From assembly GCF_033947565.1 (NCBI RefSeq), contig NZ_JARPVX010000005.1, forward strand, positions 62,001 to 126,000: DNA of 64,000 nucleotides, written 5' to 3'. The first letter of the stretch is position 1. Each line of letters opens with the position of its first letter. The notes below the pieces were generated by a model. The model did not search any database. It worked only from the letters and a program-made list of their open reading frames with translations, and was not told the origin of the DNA. The DNA is from Lichenihabitans sp033947565. GTDB lineage: Bacteria; Pseudomonadota; Alphaproteobacteria; Rhizobiales; Beijerinckiaceae. Both the position numbers and the translations under genes were made by a program. Shown piece after piece: positions 9,092 through 17,867 of this stretch.

Positions 9092-9429
9092 ACCTGTCTT
9101 TCTGTTACGGGCCGACCCGGTCGGGCTTCCATGAGTTTCAGCCTGCCTGCCTGGCCGGCAGCGCCTTTGCCGCTACGATGCAACAGTCCGGACCGGACTT
9201 GGCCAGCCTACGACCACACTCTCGCTGCGTCATGGAAACCAGCTAAGCGGCGCTCATGCCCGCCTTTCGAGGCGTCTTGGCCTTAGGCCTGACAGTACGG
9301 CGCCGAACATTGCCCATGGCCGCCAACGCCATCGGCGCGATACGGATCATCGTCGCCAGAAGGTCAAGCAAGCGGGCCAATCGGGCATCCCTTCACCGCA
9401 GCCAGCAAGCGACATGCCAGCCCCGGACG
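9092..9429. other. Intergenic stretch with one possible 45-codon ORF
   Basis: No recognised gene lies here. On the minus strand a short open frame runs from a TTG at 9380 (GAAGGGA six bases upstream) to a TAG at 9243-9245. It would encode a small peptide with a hydrophobic N-terminal half (LLDLLATMIRIAPMALAAMG) and a very basic tail (RRRTVRPKAKTPRKA). It could be a small membrane-associated peptide or chance coding in GC-rich DNA. Otherwise I see no regulatory structure. Confidence 0.3.
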
Positions 9430-10956
9430 TCATCGACGGGCGAGGTGGCGCTCGAGGCCGATATCGACTTTGTCGAGCCGCCGCAGGGCTTCGATGAACG
9501 CCGGCGCAGCTTCCAGGCTCGTGCGTCGCAAACCTTCGAAGTCGAGCCGGAAGGCTGGCATGACGTCTTCGATCTCGGCCCGGATCGCCGTCTCATCGAG
9601 CATCGTCAGACGGCCGCCCCGCACCACCACGCGGCCGCCGACCAGCACGGTATCGACCCCGGCACCGGTCTCGCTGAAGACGAGCTGCCGGGCTGCGCTG
9701 TTGAAGGGTGTGAAGGCCAGGGTGTCGAGGCGAACGAGGCTGATGTCGGCTTGGCGACCCGGCGCGAGCGCGCCGATGACGCCCCCAAGCCCCAAGGCCC
9801 GCGCGCCGCCCAGCGTGGCCGCTTCGATGGCATCGAGCGCATGAACGCCCGTCGGCTCCGGATCGGCGACACCTGCCAGGAGGCAGAACATCTTCAGGCC
9901 CTGGAACATGTTCTGGCAATCGCCGCAGGAACAGTTGTCGCAGCCGAGCGCCAGCCCGACACCCTCGGCCTTCAGCGCGCGGATGGGTGCGACGCCGCTT
10001 TTCAGCTTCATGTTGCTCAGGGGATTGTGGGCCACCGTGGCTCCCGCGCGCGCGATGGTCGCGATCTCGTCCGGCGCGATCCAGACGCCGTGCGCCAGGG
10101 TGGTGCGCGGCCCGAGCAGCCCCACGGCGTCCATGTGGCGGATCATCGAGCCGCCGTGCGGGCCGTAGATGCGCCGCGCCTTGGCGGCCTGGGCGCGCGT
10201 CTCGTAGACATGAGTGAAGATCGGGAGCTCGTACCGTTCGGACAAGGCCGACACACCTTCCAGCAAGGCGTCCGATGCGCGCTGCGGCCCCGAAGCCGCG
10301 ACGCCCCAATGCCACAGGCCGGACGATGGCAGGCGGCGGATCTGGGCTTCCGCGAAGGCGAGGTCCTCGGCGGCATCCCGCGGGCTGCCGGTGACGGCGC
10401 GGCGCACGGCAGGGCTCAGATCGGTCGGCAGGAAAGGCGCGATATCGAGGTCGCCGAGATCGCGCAAGGCCAGGGCGAACACTACGCGGATGCCAACCTC
10501 GGCATAGGCCGCAGCGATCGTGTCGAGCGTTTCCTCGTCCTGCGGCACCAGGGTGCACATGTCCTGCACGGTGGTGATGCCACCCTTCAGGCATTCCATG
10601 GCGCCCAACAGGGTCCGTAGCCGCAGTTCGGCCTTCGAGCGGCGGCCGTAATAGGCCGGCTGCGTTTGGAGCGCCCAAAGGTCGAAGGGCGCGTCCTCGA
10701 TCAGCCCCTTCGCGAGCGTGTCATAGGAATGATAATGAGCATTGACGAAGCCTGGCAGCACGAGGGTGTCGCGAGCGTCGATCACTTGGCCGACGCCGCG
10801 GACGGCTTCGGCCTCCACGCGCTGCTTGGTCTCATGGTCAGCATCGGGCGTGGTGATCGAAACGATAACATCGTTTTCGATCAGGACATCGCGGATCGCC
10901 GGACGATCGGTATCGCCGGCTGGATCGTAGACGCGTCCGCCCCGGATCAGGATCAT
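9430..10956 (-). CDS. Amidohydrolase (TrzA/AtzB/cytosine deaminase-like)
   Basis: A metal-dependent hydrolase of 508 residues that deaminates or hydrolyses ring or amidine nitrogen compounds. Beta-strand 1 metal motif is NAHYHS (His 74 and 76). Later ligands sit in FTHVYET, LAHGVW and GCDN (the catalytic Asp). An unusual Cys-rich run follows the Asp (CDNCSCGDCQNMF), which could hold an extra metal or simply be a lineage feature. The ATG at 10956 has AGGAGG 8 bases upstream. It lies 4 bases after the amidase stop and is the last gene of the amidase/nitrilase/TauABC-type operon, suggesting it processes the same imported N-compound. Confidence 0.88.
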   Translation of the reverse strand: MILIRGGRVYDPAGDTDRPAIRDVLIENDVIVSITTPDADHETKQRVEAEAVRGVGQVIDARDTLVLPGFVNAHYHSYDTLAKGLIEDAPFDLWALQTQPAYYGRRSKAELRLRTLLGAMECLKGGITTVQDMCTLVPQDEETLDTIAAAYAEVGIRVVFALALRDLGDLDIAPFLPTDLSPAVRRAVTGSPRDAAEDLAFAEAQIRRLPSSGLWHWGVAASGPQRASDALLEGVSALSERYELPIFTHVYETRAQAAKARRIYGPHGGSMIRHMDAVGLLGPRTTLAHGVWIAPDEIATIARAGATVAHNPLSNMKLKSGVAPIRALKAEGVGLALGCDNCSCGDCQNMFQGLKMFCLLAGVADPEPTGVHALDAIEAATLGGARALGLGGVIGALAPGRQADISLVRLDTLAFTPFNSAARQLVFSETGAGVDTVLVGGRVVVRGGRLTMLDETAIRAEIEDVMPAFRLDFEGLRRTSLEAAPAFIEALRRLDKVDIGLERHLARR

Positions 10957-10960
10957 GCGG

Positions 10961-12343
10961 CTATCCTCCTGGTTGCGTGGCGGTCAGCAGTCGCTCGGCA
11001 GCGGCCGCCATCGTCAAGACACGCCGGTCGGCGAAACGCGGGCCCACGATCTGCAGCCCGATCGGCAGACCCCGTCGGTCCACCCCACAAGGGATGGAGA
11101 TCGCCGCCGCGAGCGCGTGATTGAAGAAGGGCGTGAAGGCCGCATGGGCACGGTCATGCACGGGCTGCCCGTCGATTTCGGTTGGGCCGAGCAGGTCGTG
11201 TGGCCAGGCCGTGCAGGGTGTGGTGGGGCCGATCACGAGATCGAAGGCGGCGAAGAAGATTTGGGTGGCTTCAAGGATCTCCACGGCCATTGCGCGGGCC
11301 GCCCCGACGTCGGCGTCGGACTGCGCCAGGCCCTTCGCGATCTGCGCTGCGATATAAGGATCGAAAAGGGTCGGTTCGCTCTGCCAGCGCGCGCCATGAA
11401 GCTTGGCCAACCCGGCCCATTGCAGAGGCATCAGGGCGGCTTCCCCGGCGCCTGTCGGCCAGACGGGATCGAAGCGTATGATATCGAAGCCCGCCGCCCT
11501 CAGCGTTTCTAAGGCTGTTGCGACGCTTGTTTCGACCGACGCATCGACCGGGCCGCCAAGTCCGAAGGTGGGCGCATAGGCGATCCTAAGCCGACCGCCG
11601 TCTTTTTTGGTCGGTAGCGCGACCGAGAGCGGATCGACCCGGTCCGCCCCGAGCAGGACATCGAACATGGCGCCGACGTCGGCGACCGAGCGCCCCATGG
11701 GGGCCAGCACCGAGGTCCGCGACCCCCCGCCTTCGAAGCCTGGACCGTCGGCCACCAAGCCGCCCGACGGTTTGAACCCCACGATGCCGACATGGGCGGC
11801 CGGACGGCGCGCGGAGCCGCCCCCATCGGTGCCGAGCCCCAGAGGCACCAGGTCTGCTCCAAGGGCCGAAGCACAGCCGCCGCTGGAGCCGCCGGGCGTC
11901 AGTCGCGGATCGAGTGGATGGCGCGTCGTGCCGTGGAGCGGGTTCGAGGTCACGCCCTTGCAGCCAAACTCCGACATGTTGGCCATGCCGACCACGATGG
12001 CGCCCGCGTGACGCAGCCGTGTCACCGCGACATTGTCGGCTGGTGCTACGAAGTCGGCGTAAAGGCGCGAGCCTTGGGTGACGCGCCAGCCCGCGACCCA
12101 GATGGCGTCTTTGACCACGATGGGCACGCCAGCCAGCGGCGGGCGCTCGCCGGCCGCGAGGCGGTGCGCCAGGTGATCAGCCTGCCGCAGACTGTCCTCT
12201 GGGTCGGTCGTCACCACGGCACGGAGAACACCGTTCTCTGCATCGATCCGACCCAGCGCTTCGCGCACCAGGTCTTCCGGCGACAAGGCGCCGTCCAGCA
12301 CGGCGGCTGCGGTGGCAAGAGCGGAGCGGGGCTCTGCCTTCAT
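10961..12343 (-). CDS. Amidase signature family hydrolase
   Basis: A cytosolic amidase of about 460 residues that hydrolyses a carboxamide or ureido compound to acid plus ammonia. The Ser-cisSer-Lys triad is complete: Lys 78 in VVKDAIW, the cis-Ser in GGSSGG (151-156), and the nucleophile Ser 177 in GTDGGGSARRPA. I use the ATG at 12343, which overlaps the nitrilase stop as ATGA. A longer frame reaching upstream into the nitrilase gene is spurious. The position between nitrilase and amidohydrolase in one operon suggests consecutive C-N bond cleavage steps (for example of an allophanate-, biuret- or carbamoyl-type intermediate). The exact substrate cannot be read from sequence. Confidence 0.9.
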   Translation of the reverse strand: MKAEPRSALATAAAVLDGALSPEDLVREALGRIDAENGVLRAVVTTDPEDSLRQADHLAHRLAAGERPPLAGVPIVVKDAIWVAGWRVTQGSRLYADFVAPADNVAVTRLRHAGAIVVGMANMSEFGCKGVTSNPLHGTTRHPLDPRLTPGGSSGGCASALGADLVPLGLGTDGGGSARRPAAHVGIVGFKPSGGLVADGPGFEGGGSRTSVLAPMGRSVADVGAMFDVLLGADRVDPLSVALPTKKDGGRLRIAYAPTFGLGGPVDASVETSVATALETLRAAGFDIIRFDPVWPTGAGEAALMPLQWAGLAKLHGARWQSEPTLFDPYIAAQIAKGLAQSDADVGAARAMAVEILEATQIFFAAFDLVIGPTTPCTAWPHDLLGPTEIDGQPVHDRAHAAFTPFFNHALAAAISIPCGVDRRGLPIGLQIVGPRFADRRVLTMAAAAERLLTATQPGG

Positions 12344-13188
12344 ACGAAAAGATCGACGCGGCGGTCGTCGTAATAGCGCAGGCGTCGGCGGGTCGCCGCG
12401 ATCGTCGCCGTGTCGATTTCGGCGACGACGATGCCGGGGCCTTCGGCGCGGGGGCGCAGCGCCAGCACCGTGCCATCGGCATCGATGATGGCCGAATAGC
12501 CGTAGTTGTCGACGACGCCACCACCGACGTGCTCGTCGCCGACCTTGTTGGCGCAAAGAACCGCGAGGCCGTTCTCACGCGCGTGGGTGCGCATTTCGCC
12601 GACAAAGAAATCCATGTCGTCGCCACCGCTGCCGGCCACCGGCACCACGACGAGGTCGGCGCCCATGCGGCGCAACGCCCGCCAGGCCTCGGGGAAGCGA
12701 CGGTCGTAGCAGACAAGAATTCCGATGCGCAGCCCCCAGGCGCTGACCACATGGAGCGCGTCACCGGGAGAGAAGTGGGCGCGTTCGTCGAAGCCGGGCG
12801 GTGGGTCGTCGCCAACCGGCAGGTGCAGCTTGCGCGCCACCGGGCCACCTCGCAATGGCGCCCCGTCGGCGCCGAAGCCCAGGACGGCGTTGTGGTAGCG
12901 CCCGGTCGAGGCATCGTGTTCGTAGAAGGGCAGGAACACCGCCGTGCCGGTTTCCGCCGCCACCTTGGAAAAGCGCCGCGCCAAGGGGCCGTCGGCCGGC
13001 TCCGCCCAGGTGCGGTAGGCTTCGGCCGCATCGCCACAGAAATACGGCAGGGTCGCCATTTCGGGCAGGGCCACGATGCGGGCGCCCGCCATCGCCGCCT
13101 CGCGCACCGCCGCTTCGGCGCGGTCCGCATTGGCGGTGAGGTCAAGCGTGCAGCCGGGCACTTGGATGGCGGCGAGCAAGACGCTCAC
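12340..13188 (-). CDS. Carbon-nitrogen hydrolase (nitrilase superfamily, carbamoylase/amidase type)
   Basis: A 282-residue nitrilase-superfamily enzyme with the complete catalytic set: Glu 43 in LPEMAT, Lys 120 in ARKLHLP and Cys 160 in LVCYDRRFPE. The overall pattern is that of N-carbamoyl amino acid or omega-amidase branches rather than true nitrilases. The GTG start at 13188 overlaps the stop of the ABC ATPase gene (GTGA), so translational coupling is likely. It sits directly after the transporter genes and before the amidase. The simplest role is hydrolysis of a carbamoyl or amide group on the imported compound. Confidence 0.9.
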   Translation of the reverse strand: MSVLLAAIQVPGCTLDLTANADRAEAAVREAAMAGARIVALPEMATLPYFCGDAAEAYRTWAEPADGPLARRFSKVAAETGTAVFLPFYEHDASTGRYHNAVLGFGADGAPLRGGPVARKLHLPVGDDPPPGFDERAHFSPGDALHVVSAWGLRIGILVCYDRRFPEAWRALRRMGADLVVVPVAGSGGDDMDFFVGEMRTHARENGLAVLCANKVGDEHVGGGVVDNYGYSAIIDADGTVLALRPRAEGPGIVVAEIDTATIAATRRRLRYYDDRRVDLFV

Positions 13189-13991
13189 CGCACACGTTCC
13201 TGTTCGGCAAAGGCGCGATCGACCTCGTCGCGCAGCAGATCGGTGAGGTGGTCCGAGAGAGCGTGGAACTCCGGGCTCCTAGGGTCGCGCGGCCGCGGAA
13301 GATTGATCGGTACGATGCTTTTAATGCGGCCCGGCCGTGCGGTGAAGACCACCACCCGGTCGGCCAATCCGACCGCCTCGTCGATATGATGGGTGACAAA
13401 GAGCATCGAGGCGCCGCTGTCCCGCCAAACCTCGATGAGAAAGTCCTGCATCTTCGAGCGGGTTTGCACATCCAACGCCGCGAAGGGCTCGTCGAGCAGG
13501 AGCACTTCGGGGCGGAGCGCCAAGGCCCGTGCCATGGCGGCGCGCTGGCGCATGCCGCCCGACAATTGGTCCGGCCGCTTGTCGGCGGCGTCGCCGAGCC
13601 CGACCTTTCGCAGCAGGTCGTCCGCGACGTGGCGTCGTTCCTCCGCCCCCATGCCGCGCAGCTTCAATCCGAAGGTGACGTTCTCGCCGACCGTCATCCA
13701 GGGGAACAGCGAAGACTCCTGGAAGATCAGTCCGCGGTCGGTGCCAGGGCCCGTGACCGTGGCCCCGCCGCTGGTGATGGTGCCGCTCGTCAGCGCCTCG
13801 AGGCCGGCGATGAGGTAGAGCAGGGTGGACTTGCCGCAGCCGCTCGGCCCGAGGAACACTACGAACTCACGGCGGTCGACCAGCAGGTCGATGCCGTCGA
13901 GCGCCGTCACGACGCCGCCGGGCGTGTCCCACGATTTGCCGACGCCGCGGCAGTCGACGAGCGGTGCCTTGGAGGGGATCGGATCACGCAT
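13185..13991 (-). CDS. TauB/SsuB-type ABC transporter ATPase
   Basis: ATP-binding subunit (268 residues) of a nitrate/sulfonate/taurine-type importer. Walker A is GPSGCGKST (48-56), the Q-loop is in FQESSLFPWMTV, the signature is LSGGMRQR, Walker B is LLLDEPFAALD and the switch His is in FVTHHIDEA. The ATG at 13991 overlaps the permease stop by one base (TGATG). A longer open frame reaching to 14786 is only a shadow of the permease gene. It energises the permease at 13991-14884 with the binding protein at 14881-15945. This family carries sulfonates, nitrate, pyrimidine precursors, urea-like or riboflavin-like solutes, and the enzymatic neighbours favour an amide or N-heterocycle. Confidence 0.93.
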   Translation of the reverse strand: MRDPIPSKAPLVDCRGVGKSWDTPGGVVTALDGIDLLVDRREFVVFLGPSGCGKSTLLYLIAGLEALTSGTITSGGATVTGPGTDRGLIFQESSLFPWMTVGENVTFGLKLRGMGAEERRHVADDLLRKVGLGDAADKRPDQLSGGMRQRAAMARALALRPEVLLLDEPFAALDVQTRSKMQDFLIEVWRDSGASMLFVTHHIDEAVGLADRVVVFTARPGRIKSIVPINLPRPRDPRSPEFHALSDHLTDLLRDEVDRAFAEQERVR

Positions 13992-14884
13992 CACAAACGC
14001 CCCACGGCGCTCGGCGGCACCCAGAACAGGACGCGGTTCTGCACTTGGCGCAGCGCCACATCGAACAGAAAGCCGACGATTCCGATCAACGTCATGGTGA
14101 AGAACGACAAGCTCGAGTTGAACGTGTTGCGCGCCAGCATGACGATCTGCCCGAGGCCGCTGCCGACGCCGGTCGCTTCCGCCACCAGCACCACCATCCA
14201 GGCGCCGAACAGGTTCATGCGCAGCGTCATGAACAACGACGGCAGGATGGCGGGCACGATGACGTGCAGGAACAACTGACGCCGGCTCGCCCCCATGATG
14301 GCGCCGACGTTGAGATAGGTCCTGCTGACGGAGTCGATCTGGCTGATCGTCGACAAAGTCATGACGAAGAATAGCGAGATGAAGACCATGAAGATCGCTG
14401 GCGGATTGCCGATGCCGAAGACGAAGATCGCCACCGGCAGCCAGGCGATCGGCGAAATCGGCGCCAGCAAGGTGATGGTCGGCAGGGTGAGATTGCCGAA
14501 CGGCTTGAAGTAACGGATCAGCAGCCCCATCGAGACGCTGCAAACGAAGCCAAGCGCCAGCCCTGCGATCACCCGCAGGCTGGAAGCCACAATGGTGGTT
14601 AGCAGTGCCATATAGGCGCCGCTGCTCGACACTTCGCCGATGACGTCGCTCGAGGAAAAGGCCTGCGCCTGGTCCGAGAATCGCGCCAGGAAGATGTGCG
14701 GCGGCGGCAACAACAGCGGATCGGCCAAGCCGAGCGCCCAAGCCGCCTCCCAGAGACCGGCGAAGCAGCCGAGCGACAACACCCACCAGAACACAACCGC
14801 GAGCCCCCGGGCCGCGCGCCGGCGTCGCGCGGTCGTTGGGACGACCGCGGGCATCGCACTCGCGGTCAAGGGGAGCGCCTTCAT
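13991..14884 (-). CDS. TauC/SsuC-type ABC transporter permease
   Basis: Inner-membrane permease of 297 residues with a long N-terminal cytosolic stretch (RRRRAARG), then about six hydrophobic helices. The EAA-type loop for ATPase docking lies around NVGAIMGASRRQLFLHVIVPA. The fold is the BPD_transp_1 domain of the taurine/nitrate/sulfonate group. It overlaps the binding-protein gene upstream by 4 bases (ATGA) and the ATPase gene downstream by 1 base, so the three are translated as one unit. It forms a homodimer channel in known relatives. Confidence 0.92.
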   Translation of the reverse strand: MKALPLTASAMPAVVPTTARRRRAARGLAVVFWWVLSLGCFAGLWEAAWALGLADPLLLPPPHIFLARFSDQAQAFSSSDVIGEVSSSGAYMALLTTIVASSLRVIAGLALGFVCSVSMGLLIRYFKPFGNLTLPTITLLAPISPIAWLPVAIFVFGIGNPPAIFMVFISLFFVMTLSTISQIDSVSRTYLNVGAIMGASRRQLFLHVIVPAILPSLFMTLRMNLFGAWMVVLVAEATGVGSGLGQIVMLARNTFNSSLSFFTMTLIGIVGFLFDVALRQVQNRVLFWVPPSAVGRL

Positions 14885-15945
14885 GCGGATTTCAGCTTCA
14901 GCTGGCCGTAAAGGTCGGCGTTTTCAGTGATGACCTCGTTCAACATCGTCCAGTCGAAGATGTCAGTGGTCGGCAGCGCCTTGATGTAGCGCAGGTCCTT
15001 CAGGTTCTGGGCCCGACCGAGGATGAAGTCCTGGTTCTTGCGCTGGTCCACCATGCCGGGCTGCTTCGTGGAGGCGTCGAAGGCCGCGTCATAGGTGGTC
15101 TTGAAGTATTTGGGCGTCGTCAGCTTGATGGCCGCCTCGCGGTCGCTTTCCTCGAAATGCTGGCCCATCATCATCGCCTTGATGAGCGCCTTCACGGCAG
15201 GCCGATTTTCAGTGATGAGCTTGGAACGCACCGCCAGCACGCAGTCGGTGTAGAGCGGGCCATAAACGTCGGTGCCGTCCGACAGCTTGACGGCGCCCTT
15301 GCGGGACGCGAGCGCCTGCGTGGCATAGGGCTCGATGTGGCACATGGCGTCAATGTTGCCGCCGATGAAGGCTTGCGCTAGTTCCGGCGAGGTGCCGAAG
15401 TAGCGTACCTTCACGTCCTTGAAGCTCATGCCGGCCTTCTTGAGGTAGTCGAGCGGCAGCATCTCCAGCGTATCGGCCTGGAAGGTGCCGATGGTCTTGC
15501 CGCGCAGGTCCTCAGCTGAGTTGATGCCGGGCTGGGCCACGATCACGCAGCCCTGGACGCCCGAACCGGCCACGATCTTCACCGGCGCGCCGGCGTCGTA
15601 AAGTGTCATGAAGTTGGTGTAGGGCACCACCGAGACATCGACGACGCCGGCTCCGAACAGCGCCGCGATGTCGGCATTGCTAGGTGTCGTGACGAAGTCG
15701 AGCGCGATGCCGTCGGCTTTGCCGAACTCCTTCTCTTTGACCATGAAGAACGGACAATTGCATAGGCCCGTGCCGTGGGTCGCCTTCAGGGTGACGGTTG
15801 TGGCGGCCTCGGCCGCGCTGGTGCAAAGAAACCGGCTCGCCGCGATCGCGCCGCCCACGCAGGCTGTGCGGGCCAGCAGCGTGCGGCGGTCGATTCCTGC
15901 CGCCGCAAACGGGCCTACGCCCGGAAGCTTGGTGTCAATGGACAT
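14881..15945 (-). CDS. NMT1/TauA-like ABC substrate-binding protein
   Basis: Periplasmic solute receptor of 354 residues with a Tat-type signal (DRRTLLARTACVGG, then SAAEAA). The mature domain has the family sequence LKATHGTGLCNCPFFMVKEK, a type II periplasmic binding fold. Cys residues in GLCNCPF may form a disulfide. It overlaps the upstream binding-protein-like gene by 11 bases and the permease by 4. The LCNCPF segment replaces the usual GYLP/PFFVA motif region, hinting at an unusual ligand. With the downstream hydrolases it probably imports a nitrogenous amide or heterocycle. Confidence 0.9.
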   Translation of the reverse strand: MSIDTKLPGVGPFAAAGIDRRTLLARTACVGGAIAASRFLCTSAAEAATTVTLKATHGTGLCNCPFFMVKEKEFGKADGIALDFVTTPSNADIAALFGAGVVDVSVVPYTNFMTLYDAGAPVKIVAGSGVQGCVIVAQPGINSAEDLRGKTIGTFQADTLEMLPLDYLKKAGMSFKDVKVRYFGTSPELAQAFIGGNIDAMCHIEPYATQALASRKGAVKLSDGTDVYGPLYTDCVLAVRSKLITENRPAVKALIKAMMMGQHFEESDREAAIKLTTPKYFKTTYDAAFDASTKQPGMVDQRKNQDFILGRAQNLKDLRYIKALPTTDIFDWTMLNEVITENADLYGQLKLKSA

Positions 15946-16828
15946 GTGTCATCCTTTCAGGGGTCGTCATGTGTTGCCCGATCGCGGCATCGAGACAGGA
16001 AAAGTCGATGAGCCCGGACGGGGGCGAGCCGTTCGGGCATCCAGCGAGGCGCCGGACCGTGGTCCAGCGATCGAGGATCACGGCCTCCAGCCCGCGCAGA
16101 TCGACGCGTGGTGGCTGGCCTGCAAGGCCAAGCCGCAGCTCCGCAAGCGAGAAGCCGGGAAAGCGATGCGCCACGGCCGCAAGGGCATCGTCCGGGTGCG
16201 TGGCGATCATCCGCTCGGCTTCCAGCATGGCCGAGATCAGCGCCGTGATTTCGGCGGGCCGGGCCATCAGCGCGCTGTGACGCGCCACCAGCACGGTGTC
16301 GGGATAGTCCATGCCCCAGACGTCGCTGCCGTCGCTCAGCAGAGTGGCGCCTGCGGCGACAAGCCGGCCGATCCAGGGTTCCACCGTCGTGATGGCTGTG
16401 ACGGCGCCCGAGGCCAGCGCGTCGGCGGCCTCCGTCAGCGATCCCATGAAACGCACGGTCGTCCGGCCCGCGAGGCCGTGCCGCTCGGTCTGATCGGCCA
16501 GCAGAACCTGCATCGGGTCGTCGGTGAAGGTGCCGATCGCTCCGGACAGGGTTCGAACGTCAGCCCCTTCAGGACCGAGAAGCGCCATGCCGCGCATGCC
16601 GCTGCCGGCCACCACCACCAGCGGGTCGGCATCGTCGGCATCGGCGAGCACATGGGTGAAGCCCGTGGTGCCGATGGTGGCTGTACGGTTCCGCAGGCGC
16701 GCCACCGTGGACGAGAAGCCGTCAAGTCGAGGCGCCTGGACGTCGAGACCCCGCGCCGCCAGAAGCCCGGCGTCGATCGCGAGGAACAATGGCAGATTCG
16801 AGAGGGCACCGCCGTGGGTCAGAATCAA
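15935..16828 (-). CDS. Second NMT1-like binding protein, lacking a signal peptide
   Basis: A 297-residue protein with the type II periplasmic-binding fold signatures (LTHGGALSNLPLFLAIDAGLL near the N-terminus, TTVEPWIGRLVAAGA mid-way). It begins directly with the first beta strand and no secretion signal is visible. No upstream in-frame start adds one. It is the first gene of the operon, 11 bases overlapping the exported binding protein, with which it shares the motif SDGSDVWGMDYPDTV versus SDGTDVYGPLYTDCV. It may be a cytosolic ligand sensor or chaperone, or an annotation-hidden exported protein with a lost signal. It is paralogous to its neighbour but clearly diverged. Confidence 0.8.
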   Translation of the reverse strand: MILTHGGALSNLPLFLAIDAGLLAARGLDVQAPRLDGFSSTVARLRNRTATIGTTGFTHVLADADDADPLVVVAGSGMRGMALLGPEGADVRTLSGAIGTFTDDPMQVLLADQTERHGLAGRTTVRFMGSLTEAADALASGAVTAITTVEPWIGRLVAAGATLLSDGSDVWGMDYPDTVLVARHSALMARPAEITALISAMLEAERMIATHPDDALAAVAHRFPGFSLAELRLGLAGQPPRVDLRGLEAVILDRWTTVRRLAGCPNGSPPSGLIDFSCLDAAIGQHMTTPERMTHVH

Positions 16829-16884
16829 GATCGATATCCGCGAGGTTCATCGAGTGAGTTCGCCCGACAGCTGGGCGTCTCGAA

Positions 16885-16901
16885 GCTTTGTTTGGCAAAG
16901 C
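16885..16901. promoter_or_regulatory. Inverted repeat GCTTTG-N5-CAAAGC upstream of the TauABC-type operon
   Basis: Perfect 6-bp arms with a 5-base spacer, located 57-73 bases upstream of the first gene of the leftward operon. It could be an operator, perhaps for the divergent GntR protein, though it differs from the palindrome next to that gene. Confidence 0.35.
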
Positions 16902-17013
16902 GCGTGCCAGCCGGCTGACGCCGCTGGACAAGTGCGGCTCGCCTCTTGCAGCAATCCCGCAGGACGAGACGGCGTCGGCACGATTGTAAGATCGTGCACA
17001 AAACGCATGCTGG

Positions 17014-17025
17014 ATTGTTAACAAT
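17014..17025. promoter_or_regulatory. Perfect palindrome ATTGTTAACAAT, GntR operator candidate
   Basis: A 12-bp perfect palindrome in the divergent intergenic region, 29 bases upstream of the GntR-family start codon. FadR/VanR-type GntR proteins typically bind TTGT-centre-ACAA palindromes, which this fits. It probably mediates autoregulation and control of the leftward catabolic operon. Confidence 0.6.
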
Positions 17026-17054
17026 ATGGGCAGGATGCCCAGGAGGGACGCTGA

Positions 17055-17780
17055 GTGACTGCTACGACCGAGCGGACCCGTGACGCTTCGACGGCCGAGG
17101 TGAAACAGCGGATCTTCGTCGCTACCCGAAATGCCATCGTGGGTCGCAAGCTGCCTCCCGGCACAAAGCTGACCGAAGACGTCATTGCCGACACCTTCGG
17201 TTGTGGTCGTGGGCCGGTTCGCTGGGCCCTGGCCCGCCTGGGCGATGAGGGGCTGGTGACGCTCGTGCCGCACCGGGGTGCCTTCGTGGCCGAACCGCCT
17301 CTCGACGAGGCGAAGCACCTGTTCGGCGCGCGTCGCATGCTGGAAGGGGGCATCGTGCGCTGTTTGTGCGGCCATCGCCCCCCGGCGGGCTGGCGACCGT
17401 TGATCGCCTGCATCGAGGCCGAGGATCGGGCCCATGCGGAAGGGGATGAAACGGCGGCGCTGCGTTTGTCAGCCGACTTCCACCTCCTCATGGCGGAACT
17501 CACCGGCAACCCGATCGTGACCACCATGCTGCGCGAACTCGTATCGCGGACCGTGCTGGCCATCACGGTGCACCAGCGCCAGGGCTCGTCGGGCTGCCGC
17601 ACCCACGAGCACCGCCGGCTGATCGCGCTGCTCGAAGCCGGTGATGTCGAGGGCGCTGCCCGCGAGATGGAGGACCATCTCCAGGCCCTCGAGGCCGGGC
17701 TCGACCTGTCGCCGCAGCCGCGGTCAGGCACCGGTCTGCGGGAGGTGCTGCAAGCCGCTCTGACGATGGCGGACGACTAG
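17055..17780 (+). CDS. GntR family (FCD domain) transcriptional regulator
   Basis: A 241-residue regulator with an N-terminal winged helix (about residues 14-83; the recognition region includes EDVIADTFGCGRGPVRWALARL and the wing LVPHRGAFVAEPP). A C-terminal helical FCD ligand domain follows, with the metal/ligand His and Asp residues in ADFHLLMAEL and HEHRRLIALLEAGD. The GTG start at 17055 has AGGAGG 8 bases upstream. It is divergent from the TauABC/nitrilase/amidase operon and followed by an amidohydrolase gene, so it likely responds to the substrate or an intermediate of that pathway. GCGRGPVRW replaces the usual SR-x-PVREAL, a noticeable variant in the recognition helix. Confidence 0.92.
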   Translation: MTATTERTRDASTAEVKQRIFVATRNAIVGRKLPPGTKLTEDVIADTFGCGRGPVRWALARLGDEGLVTLVPHRGAFVAEPPLDEAKHLFGARRMLEGGIVRCLCGHRPPAGWRPLIACIEAEDRAHAEGDETAALRLSADFHLLMAELTGNPIVTTMLRELVSRTVLAITVHQRQGSSGCRTHEHRRLIALLEAGDVEGAAREMEDHLQALEAGLDLSPQPRSGTGLREVLQAALTMADD

Positions 17781-17867
17781 TTCAGCCCCGCTGTCGATCG
17801 CGGTATGCCGTTTGCAGACCGTCCTTCCATCGGGGCCGTCGGATGCGGCCCGCAGCAACAAGGTTCG

